Part shown: positions 30,751 through 50,604 of the stretch, piece after piece
Layout: every line of letters begins with the position of its first letter
Numbering within the stretch: the first letter of the stretch is position 1
NCBI GenBank assembly: GCA_030144725.1
Contig: JASKMD010000017.1
Location: 9,323,029-9,387,028, forward strand
Length of the DNA: 64,000 nucleotides
Source of the DNA: Haematococcus lacustris
Lineage: Eukaryota > Chlorophyta > Chlorophyceae > Chlamydomonadales > Haematococcaceae
Reading direction: 5' to 3'
Made by a program: the position numbers and the translations under genes
Notes under the pieces: model-generated
Told to the model about the DNA's origin: nothing
What the model saw: only the letters and a program-made list of their open reading frames with translations
Databases searched by the model: none

Positions 30751-30876
30751 TGGTGGTGTGGTGTGGTGTGGTGTGGTGTGGTGTGGTGTGGTGTGGTGTG
30801 GTGTGGTGTGGTGTGGTGTGGTGTGGTGTGGTGTGGTGTGGTGTGGTGTGGTGTGGTGTGGTGTGGTGTGGTGTGG
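30751..30876. repeat. (GGTGT)n pentanucleotide inside hAT copy 2
   Basis: Reverse complement of the ACACC array in hAT copy 1, expanded by about five units. Confidence 0.9.
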
Positions 30877-31291
30877 TGGTCTTGGGGGCAATAGCATGAC
30901 ATCATGCATGAACAGCAACGGTGGGGGAGTATCAGGCAGTAGTAGGTAACTCACCAGCTTAGTATGCATGGTTTGGAGCTGTGGTATCCTTGTTAACCTT
31001 TGGTTCTGGATATCCTTGACGACCTTTGGTTTTGGTGGATGTGGTGCACCAAATCGTATCCTGATTGTTGCATTGGGTTGGCAGATGTTAAAGAGGGACG
31101 TGTGCAAAGTTTCAGGTCAAAACTCCCACGGCAACCACGCGTTTTCATCCCGTTTCATGTCTTTCATTCTTTTCATGAAATTTCACAAATTTCATGATGA
31201 AATGATGAATGAAAGAAATGAAAGAATGCAAAGTCACAACCCTGCCTGGATGTGTTATGCTGATGATGAAATGAGGCTGAAGGGTTCTTTT

Positions 31292-31999
31292 GAGCAGCCT
31301 GGGTGCCCGGATCACACCTTGTGCTGGCGTAGGCTGAACGGCCCTTCACGCTTTACGATCGCCCAGATCAGTGTATTTTCACACAACCGTGTATTTTTCA
31401 CGGGAAACCCAAGTTGCTAGAAAAGGCTACCGCCCGTCGCACTGCGCATCGCGTGATGGCTAAGAAGAAGCGGAAGGGTAGCGACAAGAAACATAAAGGT
31501 TCGTGTCCCCAGCCGTGACGTGAGCCCTAGACGTGAGTTACGCGCTGTGAGATAACCCGGTTCTCCTGTTGGTTCCATACCTGAGAGCAAGTGGCGGCCG
31601 CTGGAGCTGTGCTTCTGGCCAGAGCAGGGGAAGCTGCCAGCCAAGGGCAAGGAGTACCCTGGCCTGGGCTACAAGCGGCTGCGAGACAAGCCCCCCAAGG
31701 CCCAGGAGCAGCAGCAGCAGCCTGCTGAGGCACAGTAATGTGTGCCCCCCCCACTTTGAGCTGTCATCAGCTTGCAATTAGTGCATGCAGGTCATGCCAA
31801 CTCTACATCATAGCCCTCGGGTCAGGCAATAGTGTAGGTGGTAGGCAGGCTCATGTGCCATGTGCACTGGGTTTACTCCACACAGCCCAATAACACTGTT
31901 TGAGTCGGCCCATTATTGCCCACTAGTATAATCCCGCTAGTGGCTGCTAGTGGGTACTTCTGATCCGACTGAAATGGAGGCCCTAGTGAGGGACAATAG
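31292..31999 (+). mobile_element. Fanzor family-B deletion derivative B1
   Basis: Flanked by the 17-bp direct repeat GGCTGAAGGGTTCTTTT (31275-31291 and 32000-32016). Inside are the family 5' leader, a start exon (31456-31498) encoding the basic peptide MAKKKRKGSDKKHK, which looks like a nuclear localisation signal, then a jump to the Fanzor C-terminal tail (about 31590-31738, WRPLELCFWPEQGKL to the stop), then the conserved 3' segment. All RuvC motifs are deleted. The first 54 bp (31292-31345) instead match an exon and splice donor of the RNB gene near 36566-36613. Confidence 0.8.
31850..31999 (+). ncRNA. Candidate guide-RNA (omega/fRNA) scaffold, B1 copy
   Basis: This 3' segment is nearly identical at 37645-37799 and, inverted, at 61742-61895. 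It contains a perfect 8-bp stem with a 6-nt loop (31933-31954, CCCGCTAG, TGGCTG, CTAGTGGG). TnpB and Fanzor guide RNAs come from the 3' end and UTR of their elements, so preservation here despite loss of the protein suggests a structured RNA. No transcript evidence exists in the sequence; it could also be a transposition end. Confidence 0.35.
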
Positions 32000-32099
32000 G
32001 GCTGAAGGGTTCTTTTCTGGCACTTTTTTGGCACATGCCTGTGTCCTTGACTTTGGCACACACAAACAATACTAGAAACAAACGTGAATGACAGGTACT

Positions 32100-32330
32100 G
32101 TTTGGTATCGATTCAGAGAGCAAATGATAATTGTAATATCTGCTCGATGTTCGATGCCAAGCTCAGTTGACCCACCGAAGCCGCTTGTATGATTTCCACC
32201 AACAAACGATGTCCGGCTCTGAGTATAAGTTGCGCCGGCATGGCCTCGGACAACGGAATTACATAAGTGCACAGGGGGCAGCTGATGCACATTTTCATGA
32301 GCATCTGCATGAATAACTCAGATCAACTGT
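32100..32330 (+). mobile_element. Degenerate R2 fragment
   Basis: Shares CGATGCCAAGC, CAGTT and TTGCGCCGGCATGGCCTC in the same order with R2 copies near 10060-10170 and 24350-24460, at low identity. Too decayed to delimit precisely. Confidence 0.35.
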
Positions 32331-32529
32331 GAGCAGATGATATCCTGGACTAGACATCATGCAGCCATGTCTAGCTGGGAGCTCAGCAGCATCATAACAA
32401 AGCGCCATGCACACCAGGTGCGTGGGACGCTGCACACACCTGGCAGCAGACATGCATCCCACAGCCCCGCTGACCTCACACGTCAGCGGGCAGCACCGAC
32501 CCAGCACCCAACCCCAGAGTGCCACCCCC

Positions 32530-40804
<8,275 letters not shown>

Positions 40805-41304
40805 NNNNNNNNNNNNNNNNNNNNNNNNNNNNNNNNNNNNNNNNNNNNNNNNNNNNNNNNNNNNNNNNNNNNNNNNNNNNNNNNNNNNNNNNNNNNNNNN
40901 NNNNNNNNNNNNNNNNNNNNNNNNNNNNNNNNNNNNNNNNNNNNNNNNNNNNNNNNNNNNNNNNNNNNNNNNNNNNNNNNNNNNNNNNNNNNNNNNNNNN
41001 NNNNNNNNNNNNNNNNNNNNNNNNNNNNNNNNNNNNNNNNNNNNNNNNNNNNNNNNNNNNNNNNNNNNNNNNNNNNNNNNNNNNNNNNNNNNNNNNNNNN
41101 NNNNNNNNNNNNNNNNNNNNNNNNNNNNNNNNNNNNNNNNNNNNNNNNNNNNNNNNNNNNNNNNNNNNNNNNNNNNNNNNNNNNNNNNNNNNNNNNNNNN
41201 NNNNNNNNNNNNNNNNNNNNNNNNNNNNNNNNNNNNNNNNNNNNNNNNNNNNNNNNNNNNNNNNNNNNNNNNNNNNNNNNNNNNNNNNNNNNNNNNNNNN
41301 NNNN
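40805..41304. other. Assembly gap (500 N)
   Basis: Second placeholder gap. The N-terminal end of the RNB gene runs into it from the left and an ATG4 intron from the right. Confidence 0.99.
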
Positions 41305-41356
41305 GAGCTCAGAGATTGAGCTGTACTGATTTGTAGACATTAGCAGGGCCACAAAC

Positions 41357-41509
41357 CTCAGCTAAGAGCATCTGGCCGCTGCGAAGGGTGCAGCCCCAAC
41401 CGATGTCGCTGGTCAGCACTGATCCAGAGGGGGTGCAGATGCCAGGCATGCCCTTGCGGTAGGTGCACCAAATGCGCGATTTAAGATCCTGGAGCAGGGC
41501 TTGCGCTAC
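41357..41509 (-). CDS. ATG4: ATG4 catalytic-cysteine exon (N-terminal part of ATG4)
   Basis: A 153-nt, phase-0 exon on the minus strand bounded by a CAG acceptor and a GT donor. It encodes LKSRIWCTYRKGMPGI and LTSDIGWGCTLRSGQMLLAE, the universally conserved ATG4 segment with the nucleophilic Cys in GWGC. It matches precisely the part missing from the ATG4 gene at 12379-16617. One further exon of about 55 codons, by comparison with other ATG4s, would lie in the gap. Upstream N-terminal exons should lie above 41509 but were not identified with confidence. Confidence 0.92.
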
Positions 41510-42906
41510 CTGCAGAGCCAGGCATTGGGTGAATGTACGTAAGCAGCTCTCACCCATGGCATCTTGGCTCTGCACACACCTCTGGCACGAGCGTGCAGGC
41601 CTGCTTGTCATGATTCGTCACACCATAGAAAGTGCCGAGGAGCCAAACTGGCGCGTCGCTGGCCAACTGTCCGTCGTGACCCTGTATGGCAAAGCAAGGG
41701 TTGTTTTGTAAAACCGTTCCTTTTTCTTCAGCTTAATTGCCGCTGCGTCACTGTACCTGCACGTATCTCCACGCAGCATACGACAGCGTCGTAAGGAAGC
41801 TCATAACAGCGTTGTCCATTGGTCCAGCAGCAACAGTGCTGGCATCTAACAGCGGGCTACAGCAGGGTTAGCAGGGATACAAGTTTCAATCCATACAGCC
41901 CTAATGCTACACCAAAATAAAGCACGAGTTGGAAAAAACACAGGCTGCGAGCTCATCATTGTAGAGGCTACTGCTAGTGTGCCTACTGCCCACTTCAGCT
42001 CAGCCATTCTCTGGTGTGTGCCTCCAGGTCTACTACTAGCTCGAGCTCTAACTAACCCTATAGCTCTTGCTCACACACATCCCCTTTGTGAGGAGTTCCA
42101 TATCTTGTTTTCTTCTATTTTCTTGCTGTAGCTGGCTATTGCCGCCACTTACGCAACAGGGCCTTGCCGGGCAGGTACACCCATTCCTAGCCCGGCTGGC
42201 ATGGCTTTGGCATGTCTGGGCGGCCGTCCCATCTACACAGCTCAATGGGGCGTGGCCCTGGGCCGACTGCACAGCGGCGGTAGGGCGGTTCCCCCCCTTG
42301 CTAATATAAATTATAGCAATAATAGCAAGCCAAAACATTTAAATAATAAATATTAGCAACCGATTCTTGTAGCGCCTTCGTTCGGGATGGCTGCGCCTGG
42401 CGGCAGTCTACTGCGCCTCAGCGCTTCTTTGGTGGTCCCGAATCTGAGACACATCTCAATGATGCACCTGGTATTGTTGGCGGTCGCTGAGCTGCTACGC
42501 AAACCCCGCAAATCTATAAGAAGATTCAAATTTACTTTTTCAGGAATAAAGTCCATCAACCGGTTTGCACCGGGGGTATTTGGATTCGAGGGCAGAAAAA
42601 ATGAATTTCAATACCGCCTTGCTGCACCACCGTAGATTCTGTTGCTAACCCTGCTGGTGCTCTTCGTCGAGACGATACAGTACATTTAAATTGACAAACC
42701 TGCTTGCAACGCCGCTGCAAGGCACTGAGCCGTACGTTTGATACATCACGGCGTGCGATTAAAAACCGGAGTTGAAAGCTGATGCGCGGGGCCAAAGGCG
42801 GGGGTGGCTTGTGGTGCTCAACCGGGCAACTGATGGTATGGTGATGGAAGGGACATCTTGCTCCGCCAGGGCTTGGACGCGAGAAGGCCACCAGCCAGCA
42901 TGCCTG
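41510..42906. other. Region between ATG4 and LTO1
   Basis: Contains a SINE-like repeat (41903-42025) and an AT-richer stretch (42290-42680) with short frames on both strands that I do not recognise. ATG4 N-terminal coding sequence may be hidden here. Confidence 0.4.
41903..42025 (-). repeat. SINE-like repeat R3, copy 1
   Basis: About 120 bp matching 55211-55330 closely (TGCTACACCAAAATAAAGC, then CTGCGAGCTCATCATTGTA). The 55-kb copy retains a tRNA B-box-like GGTTCGATTCC on its minus strand; in this copy that motif is lost. Confidence 0.5.
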
Positions 42907-45196
42907 TCACTGCTCTTTGAACGGGGATTCTGGCAGCAGCTTGGGCGGTGCGGTGCTATCCAGGTTGCCCAGTTCCTGCTCCAGGCTGTCCAGGGTGAGC
43001 TCGCCCTCTAATAGCCTGCCATTGATGACCCAGGTGGGGAAGGCACGCACCCCGGCCGCCTCACAGGCCGGGGCCACTTGGGCGCCCTGAGCACGCCATC
43101 AGTGGCAGAGGCAGAGGCAGTGGCTGGTTGGCCTATCAGCCAGAGCGACAACAGGGGCGGCAGCAGTGGCAGTGGTGGTGGGGTTGGTGGTGTAGACAGC
43201 CATTGCAGGGGCCGAGGAGGTCGGAGCGGGGCAAAAACATGATCATAGTGCGTAGGCCCCCCCACTGATACTAGACGTGCTGAAGCTGCAGCTACACAGG
43301 CACTCGTCTGGTTTGGGTCACCCCGATTGTTATGTGCAAGATCTGTGTGAGAGATGACTACTGCCTATATATGGCAGTCTGACCTCTGTGGATCCAGCTC
43401 CCCCTCTGGCCAGCCCAACTTGCCAGTCTGACTGCCAGCCCCTGCTGACCCTAACCCTGGAGACCGAGGCCCACCAGCTATGCAAAAAGGCTAGGAGAGG
43501 GCGGCAGGTGAGAGTCAGGACTCAGCTACCTGGCCCTCGACCTGACCCAGCTCACCCTTACACCCTCCCAGGCAGCCTTCCACCCCCAGCCCCTGCCCCC
43601 TGCCCTGCCCGCCCTACCCGCTGCCAGCCTTCAGGGTAGCACTCCACGTAGGGGAAGTCCGCCATGGCGGCACTGCCAAACGCCTGCTTCTGATCAAAGC
43701 AGTGGCTGCACCAGAAGGCGCCGTACATGCGTGCCCCCGCATCGCGCAGACGCCTGGCCAGGCTGACAGCCTGCGGGCTGGACGCCGTCAGCACCTCAGG
43801 GGCCTGCAGGGAGCACCCCAGAGCAGCAGCAGCAGCAGCAGGGTTAGAGCCATGTCAGGGTCAGGGTCAGGGTCAGGGTCGGAGTCGGGGTGAGCAGGGC
43901 TCCTTGCAGCTTTTGGACAAAGCGGTGTCAGCAGTTTGGGAATGCAAGCTGAGGCCCTTGTTGAAACACCTGTCATGTGGCAGTCCTAGCAAATGGTTTG
44001 ACAGTCTTGCATGGGGTTAACAGCATTGACTGCCCACCTGGTGCCTCCCCTACCATAGCCCACCTGCCTCCCCTACCCCCATCTCCGTCCCTGACCTGGT
44101 AAGGGAGCTGGAAGTCCTCCCCAGCTGTGGAGCTGGCCAGGGGCCCAAACCCCACCGCCAGCAGCACAGCCACTCCAGCCAGCGCCCCCAGACCTGGCAG
44201 CGCCACCTGCCCTAGTGCACGGCCTGGCAGGCTGCGCAGGAGGCTGGCCGCCAGGGCGTAGGACAGCCCCACGCTGGCATAGCACCAGGCGCAGCTCTGG
44301 CCAGGGAACTGGGTGGCCAGGATGTAGCTGCCGCAGCACAGCCACCACCAGGAAAGGAGTCAGGCCACCCATACAGGTGTGGGCCACCAGGACAGGGTGT
44401 ACATGACGGGGTGGAATGGCGTGATCCCATGCAGAGCAGAGGAGATGTCTTGGCACGTCATTGTGGGTGGGCATGGGGTCATGGTTTCACAGACACATAA
44501 ACGCATGGGTGACTTGTGAATCTGAGCATGCATGCGGCCAAAGCAATGGAGCAGGCAGGCCTTGGCTGAGGAACACCCAACCAGCAGCCAATCACTCACA
44601 GCAGGGCGCTGCTGGTGGTGGCCAGGGCTGTGCAGCCAGCTGTCAGCACCCAGTCGGGCAGGTGGGTGGGTTGGCCAGCCTGCCGCCTGACTGCTGCCAG
44701 GGAAGCAGCCACACACACGGTGCCGTAGGTCAAGCACCCCAAGGCAGAGAGGGGCACCCCATACAGCTCGGAGTAGCTGCTGGTCAGCACGCTGTCGCAG
44801 CCTGACACTGGGCAGTAGGGTGTGTCACCAGCAAGCTTCACCTGCACAGCAGGCGCACAGGGTTGCGGCTGACGGCCCTGCTAACGCTTCTCATGTTTGT
44901 TGCTAGAACACGCTTACGAGGGTCAGGTAGGCTGTCTCCACCGTGCCAAGCCCGGAAAGCACAGCCAGCGCACGGTAAGGGAGCGAAGGCGACGATGTTG
45001 GCAAGGAGCGAGCGGGCGGAACATCTGGCTCCGAGGCTTGCAGGCTAGGAGCGCGTTGCAAATCCACATTGGACCCGGTGCTATCGCGTTGTACACAGTG
45101 GCAGGGCCGATGCGGCCGGATACTGGCCAAAGCTCTTTGCAGCGGGTAGCCAGTCTTGCACGACGCGCGAGCTAGGGAGTTCTTTGTGACACGCAT
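42907..45196 (-). CDS. LTO1: LTO1-type thiol oxidoreductase (VKOR-thioredoxin fusion), complete
   Basis: Thylakoid enzyme that oxidises lumenal thiols and is needed for photosystem assembly in plants. Five exons: 45196-44918, 44841-44600, 44327-44096, 43803-43618 and 43086-42907. All are in phase and give 372 residues from ATG 45196 to TGA 42907. The N-terminus is basic and Ser/Ala-rich, like a plastid transit peptide. The VKOR domain shows CPVSGCDSVLTSSYSELYG, GVPLSALGCLTYG and the redox pair SCAWCYAS, within about four to five membrane segments. The C-terminal thioredoxin-like domain shows MYGAFWCSHCFDQKQAFG with CxxC, YVECYPEG and FPTWVING. This is one of the clearest genes in the window. 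Confidence 0.96.
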
Positions 45197-45347
45197 TTCC
45201 GCAGGTCAGTTTGGGAAATGCTATTTTACGGTGAGGTGGTTGGCATGTTCACGGTACACCAGTTGCTGGCTGAGCAGCTAATCACCCGAGGTCAGCACCT
45301 CCCTCAGCAGCCTAGCGGGAGCAAGTATCAATGCAAAGGCTGCATGA

Positions 45348-45770
45348 TAGAACCCTCACTAGGGGTATTGATTTGCCTGTATGGAGCCATCCACCTACAC
45401 CATTACCCGATCCCTGTGGCAGGGCTATAACCTAGGATTGGCATGACATACATGCACTGTTGCAAGCTGATGACAGATCGGAGGGATGCTCCTTGCACAC
45501 ATCATCGTACCTCAGACTGCTGCTGCTGTTGAGCCTTGGCGAGTAGCTCAGGCAGGTCAGGCAGACACTGTCCAGCCACCTCCCTCGGTGCGGCGCAAAC
45601 GTAATGTCAAAGGCTAACAGCCTGTACAAACTACTAGGCCCTATGAGTTGTTGCGGGCCCGGCCATCAATGCCCCGCCAGTTCTCTGCAGTCCGGTGCAG
45701 CCGCTGCCTGCCCTTGGGCAGCCGGCCATTGACCAGCTTCATTGACCGCTATCTTATGGGGTCCTCATGG
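45348..45770 (-). pseudogene. Fanzor family-B C-terminal/3' relic
   Basis: 45348-45480 resembles the 3' flank of the Fanzor gene at 61.9 kb (CCACCTACAC, then TTGGCATGAC and AAGCTGATGACAG in order). 45640-45770, read on the minus strand, gives KLVNGRLPKGRQRLHRTA and DGRARNN, matching the relic at 19.5 kb. Frames are broken. Confidence 0.6.
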
Positions 45771-46220
45771 GCCAGCCCAGGACACTGAACAGGGTCGGAA
45801 GGCATGACAGAGGCAGCTTGCAAGGCTGGTGAATATGCCCGTTCTTCCTATTGCGGCATTGCTGTGACAACAGCAACTTGGCATACAACAAGAACAGGCG
45901 GCGGACCTACCTTAGCACAACAACTGAGTGTCCCCTACGTTCCACTACCTGCTCCCATCCTACTCCCTGCTCCGCTGTTCTAGCCATGGGGCATGGGCCA
46001 GGTACTATGCACAGCACAAGGTGTCCCTCCATCTACAGCATCAAGCATGGCTGCCGGCATGCTGTGTCCATGCTGCCATGGAGCTGGTCCTCCGTTTGCC
46101 AGTGTGTGACGTTGTCAGCAGTTGCATTGCCCATATGGTCTGGTGGCAGCAGCGAGGAGGGCCGCTAGGAGAGGCAATGGAGGAGAGGGCCACCCGCCAT
46201 CATCCACACCCATTGCAACA

Positions 46221-46252
<32 letters not shown>

Positions 46253-47038
46253 AGTATGTCCAACCTACGCTGCACACACCAGGCACTACACCCCGCTCTT
46301 TGCAATACAAGCAGAGCCACCACCCTGCCCCAGCGTCATTAGCAGCAGCATACCTCACCACCAGCGTCAGCAGCATCAACCCAGACACCATGCTCACCGA
46401 GGGGGAGGGAAAGGTTGTTACCTGCCTGCATCTGCCCACCAGTGAGGGGGTGTGACCTGGCACTAAGCTGCGCCCCTTGTCACGCTAGGTCACCAGGCCC
46501 GCGTGTTCACTGCTCATGTCGGCCCCACCCACACGCCACGCTGCCCGCCTGCTGCCCCGGTGCCAGCGTCAAGGCCGGTGTCACCCCGCCACCCCTGATC
46601 ATAGCCAGGGTCGACCACGTTTCCCAGCCCAGAGTCTCAGTCACTTAATCAAACGCCCCCCCCCCCCCCAACTCCCCCCTACGCCGGCAGGCCACCACTG
46701 GCCCAGCACACACAAACTCCCCCCCACACACACGCCTGCACCTCAGCCTCCCCCCAAGGCCTCCCCCTGCCTCTGCCTCCCCCACGCTCCTTCCATACTT
46801 CCAGGCGCTGGTACAGGCCACAGTGCAGCCTGCCGCCCCGGCCCCCCGCTGTGGTGCTGCTGTTCACCACCGTGCCCTCAAGGGCTGCGCACCGCAGCTT
46901 GCAGCCTGCTGGTGGGCTGGACCTGCTGCTACAATCCCGCTGCTGCAGTGGCGGGTGCCTTGGCAGCGGAGGGTCCAGCGCAGGGTTGCAGTGGCGGGCG
47001 ACTTAAGAGGGCGGCAAGGGTGTAGTCCCAGCCTCCCC
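45771..47038. other. Intergenic region with a (CCTG)n run
   Basis: Contains (TGCC)n at 46219-46252 and a poly-C run near 46649. No gene recognised; frames at 45851-46455 are short and composition-driven. Confidence 0.5.
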
Positions 47039-49830
47039 TCACAGGGCCAGCCCTGGGTCAGGGTCTGCCTGACAGTGGCGCAGGCTGCCGCCCTCCACCT
47101 GCCTTGCGTCCTGTGCTGCTGGTTGGGGGGTGGTCACCCGGCTGGCAGCCATCTGCTGTGTCTGCTGGAACTGATGTAGTTGCTGTAACTGCTGCAACTG
47201 CTGTAACTGCTGCAACTGCTGTAACTGCTGCAACTGCTGCAACTGGTCTCGCAAGGTAGGGTCGTGAGGGGGATTAAGATGGAGGCGCTGGTGGTATGGC
47301 TGCTGGTCTGACTGCTGTTGGGGCTGGAGCAGCAGCCCTGGCCAGTCAACCCCAGTAGCCATAGCCATGCCCCCTCCCCCACAAAGCACTTCCTGCTGCT
47401 GCTGCTGCTGCTGCTCCTGCTGCAACTGGAGCTGTAACTGAAGCAGCATCTGCTGTTGCTCGAGCTGTTGCTGCAGCTGCTGGTGATGGTGTTGGTACAG
47501 TTGTTGGTGCTGCTGCTGCTGCTGCTGCTGCTGACTTTGCTGCTGCTGCTGCTGCTGCAACATTTGACCCTGGGCTGCCCACTGCTGCCCCACCCTCCTC
47601 TTCTCATCCTCTCGCTGCTGCCGCTGCTCACTGTCAGCCACCAGGACGCTGACACCTGCCAAGTCACCCAAGCTGGCCTGGGCCCACTCCATAGCACCCT
47701 GCAGCTCATCATGACCCTGGCCTAGCCCTGACCGCAGCTGGCCCTGCCCCTGCCCCTGCCCCTGCCCCTGCCCCTGCCTCTGACCCTGCCTCTGACCCTC
47801 TGCTCCACCCACTGCATGCTGTGCGCGGGGCCCTTGTGACTGGTATTTCATCTGAGGGTCCTGCCCACCGGCCAATGGCAGCGCCCCTGGGCCTTGTGGA
47901 CCACACAGCTGGGCGGCTGCCTGGGGCCCCTCCCCCGCCTGTAGTCCGCCCGCGTTACACCCCCCTTCAAGGCCCAGCACCCCCCCAGGCACGCCATGCA
48001 CACTAGCAGCTGGCAGCCCCACTGCAATGCCACCTGCACCCCCAGCCTCTCCCCCTTCCCTGACACGGCCTCCAACAGCCCCAGCCCCAGTCCCAGCCCT
48101 GGCTGTCGTGCCCAACATCTCCAGCTGCCGCCTCATCCCTAGCTCCAGCAGCGCCTGGTGCTGACCTGACTGTGACACTAGCAGGCCATAGGCAGCTGCT
48201 GCCTGGGTGCCACCGGGGCTACCCTCCTCCATGCACCCCTGCTCCCCCTGCCCATGCCCCTGCCCATGCCCCTGCTGCTGCCCCTGCTGCTGGCCAGGGC
48301 TGCTGCCAGACCGGCTGGGTAGGCTAGGGGTGGGGTGGCTGCTGTGGCTGGTTGCTGACAGCAGCTGCAGCAGCCTGGGGTCCAGCACTGGGTGCAGGCT
48401 CTGTGCGGTGCAGCCACCCCCCGGCTCCCCTGACCCGCTGCTGCCGGCCCGGCGGCCAGCACCTGACTGTGGCTGTGGGAGCAGCAGGGCACTGTCACCG
48501 CCGCTGGAGGGCCGCAGCAGGCTGGGCACGGGCTGCACCAGCTGCTGGTTGTGAGGCAAGGTGGGGTAGGGCTGCAGGGTGGGGAGCTGGTGCAGCAGCT
48601 CTGAGCCCCAGGGCAGCTGGGTCAGAGTGCTGGTATCGCCGGCATCCAGCCCAGCATCCAGGCTGGGCAGCTGCTGGGTGGCAGGCCGGTAGTGGTTGCG
48701 GCCGCGTACGTGCCCCGCAGCCTGCCCATGGCTTGGCACCGGGGGGGAGGGGTGGCTGGGTGCCCGGGCGCCTGCCCCCGCTGCTGGGCGGGCGGGTGGC
48801 TGGCTGGGGCCCAAGGCGGAGCAGGTGAGCAGCGCAGCCTCCAGCTTCTCGTTGCTGTCCTTCAGAGTCAGTATGTGCTTGATGACCTGAGAGGGGCAGA
48901 AGGCACCACCATCACCACCCACGCCAGCACTGTCAGGTCATGGAGAGCACCAAGCCGTGCCACGGCTGCTGACCCAGGGCCCTGCTTTGATTGTGCTTTT
49001 TGCTTGGCACATGGCGCCCAGTGGGTGGAGTGTGCGGGCTTGACTGGCATTGACCACAGATCAATGCAAGCCTTTTGCGCGTAATCTGTTCCTGGGTTAA
49101 GGTTCATTACGGCCTGGCCTTGTGCAGCGATGTCTGTTGAGTGGCAGATGTTGGTGGTTGGGTGGGCGGGCTGAGGGGTTGATAATGATTGCTGGTGTGA
49201 CAGCATCACTGCTCATGGGCAGCATGACAGCTAGCAACCAGCATCCAGTGGGCTGCTCTTTGTTTGAAGCATCCAAGAGTCTGAACTATGCTCAGGATGA
49301 AGGGGCCAGAGCAGAGTGCTATGGCCCTGCGGAGGAGCCATCAAACAAAAGACAGGCTTCCCATAAGGCGGCACTGCATGCACTTGATGAGGGGAGCATT
49401 CGGGCACTGAAGGGGGAAGTGAGCTCCTTGAGCGCCCACCTCTTCTAGAAAGCTGGCGGTGTTGCTCCGCGCATCATGTGGAACTAGTTTCCTAAGCGCG
49501 TCAATTCTGCGGCAACAAACGTGCTGCACATGTGCCCCATGTGCATACATAGGGGCCCGATGGCGGGGCACTGCAGGCAAGGACAGGCCGCTCGCACGAT
49601 GCGATCGCCCTGTGTAGGTAGCAATGGCAAACGTGCTACTTCACCCCTAGCTGCCATAATTACCTCTCGTTCACGCGTTGACGACGCCGTGCCTCAGCTG
49701 CTTTATGGCGCACGGCATAGTCTGCCGAACCAGCACCTTGCCCAGGCCTACCCCGCTTTGACTGCCGTGCTCGGGGCTCGTCTGAGTCTAGCTCCCCGCC
49801 GCTGTCCTCTTGCTGTCGCCCCATAGAGGC
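47039..49830 (-). CDS. bHLH transcription factor, Gln-rich
   Basis: Exons: about 49830-49664, 49506-49440 and 48886-47039 (stop at 47039); the splice phases fit. Joined, they give a textbook bHLH: basic region HKAAEARRRQRVNER, helix 1 and loop IDALRKLVPHDARSNTASF, and helix 2 EEVIKHILTLKDSNEKLEAA. The basic region has the His, Glu and Arg pattern of E-box binders. The last exon (616 codons) is low complexity, Gln-, Gly- and Pro-rich, with poly-Gln runs encoded by CAG, as in activation domains. The start is uncertain (candidate Met in MGRQQEDSGG). Immediately upstream and in the same direction lies a Fanzor family-A fragment that may have supplied promoter or 5' sequence. Target genes are unknown. 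Confidence 0.88.
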
Positions 49831-49884
49831 CGCAAGTAAGTCCAAAAAGTGCTGTACCCACGAGGGGGCAAGGTGATGTAGTGA

Positions 49885-50473
49885 CTGGTAGCGATCCTCG
49901 CAGGGAGTGACGACAAGCTTATAAACCTGGGGCCCGCGTCGGGGTGCGCGGCCAGCACGGCAGCGACTGCTGCACTCGGCTGAGTGTTCTCGCCCTCTCC
50001 GGGCAGGCCGCGGCACAGCTGCAGGTACAGATTCCTGCAGCTCAGGTTCGGGATGTCTGCTGCGGAGACTGGGATGTCTGTGTCTGTGTATGACAGTGGC
50101 TGGCCTTGCGCGTCAAGCTGGTCGGCTACGTGCAGGGTAAACAAGTCGCGCACGAGGAAGCCCAACAGCAGGCTGCCAATCACCCCTCGCTCGCTGATGC
50201 CCTTCACTCGTGGGCGCACAGCCTTGTCAAGGAAGGCATCCCAAAGCGCTTGCGGAAGGTGGTCGATGAGGTGGTCTAACTTGGCCTTTCTTGCGTGGAA
50301 CGTATTGTCTCTGCTGCGGGCAGCGCGGGCCTCTCCTGAAGCCTTCCTTTTGCGCTGTGCCTCGGTCAAGTCGGGTTGGCCTGCCTCGTCGCGGTCAACT
50401 ATGTCGAAGTCCGGGTCCTCCGGCACTGCTCTAGGCCCACCCACACCGGTTCGTCTCTTCTTCCTCGCCATAA
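49885..50473 (-). pseudogene. Fanzor family-A N-terminal fragment A2
   Basis: From ATG 50473 the frame reads MARKKRRTG, KASGEARAARSRDNTFHARKAK and, further on, IPNLSCRNLYLQLCRGLP and QPSAAVAAVLAAHPD. This parallels the plus-strand copy at 51614 (KASGEARRDRHDKN, NTWHAKKAKR, IPNLADRNMYLQLIRGLP, QPSAAVEDVLALYPG). Only the N-terminal ~190 residues are present; no RuvC motif follows. It is divergent (head-to-head) with the 51614 copy. Confidence 0.75.
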
Positions 50474-50604
50474 ACAATAACAACGCGAGGCAGCAACATA
50501 TACTAAGGATTTTCGTGTTTGTCACACACATGTCTACATATATGTCTACAACATGTTATACATATATGTCAATCCCTTCAATCCCTTACAAGTGCGCACC
50601 GCTA

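Larger units (their letters stand above)
29071..31244 (-). mobile_element. Non-autonomous hAT element, copy 2, with nested insertion
   Basis: Inverted sister of 22123-23866, nearly identical where aligned. It is flanked by its own perfect 8-bp duplication CCTGGATG (29063-29070 and 31245-31252), which differs from that of copy 1. The two copies are therefore separate insertions, not an inverted segmental duplication. It is longer by a 405-bp foldback insertion at 29561-29965 and about five more ACACC units. Confidence 0.93.

Noticed and set aside
22120..31247. Single in-place inverted segmental duplication
   Set aside because: The two arms have different perfect 8-bp flanking duplications, so they are separate transposon insertions.
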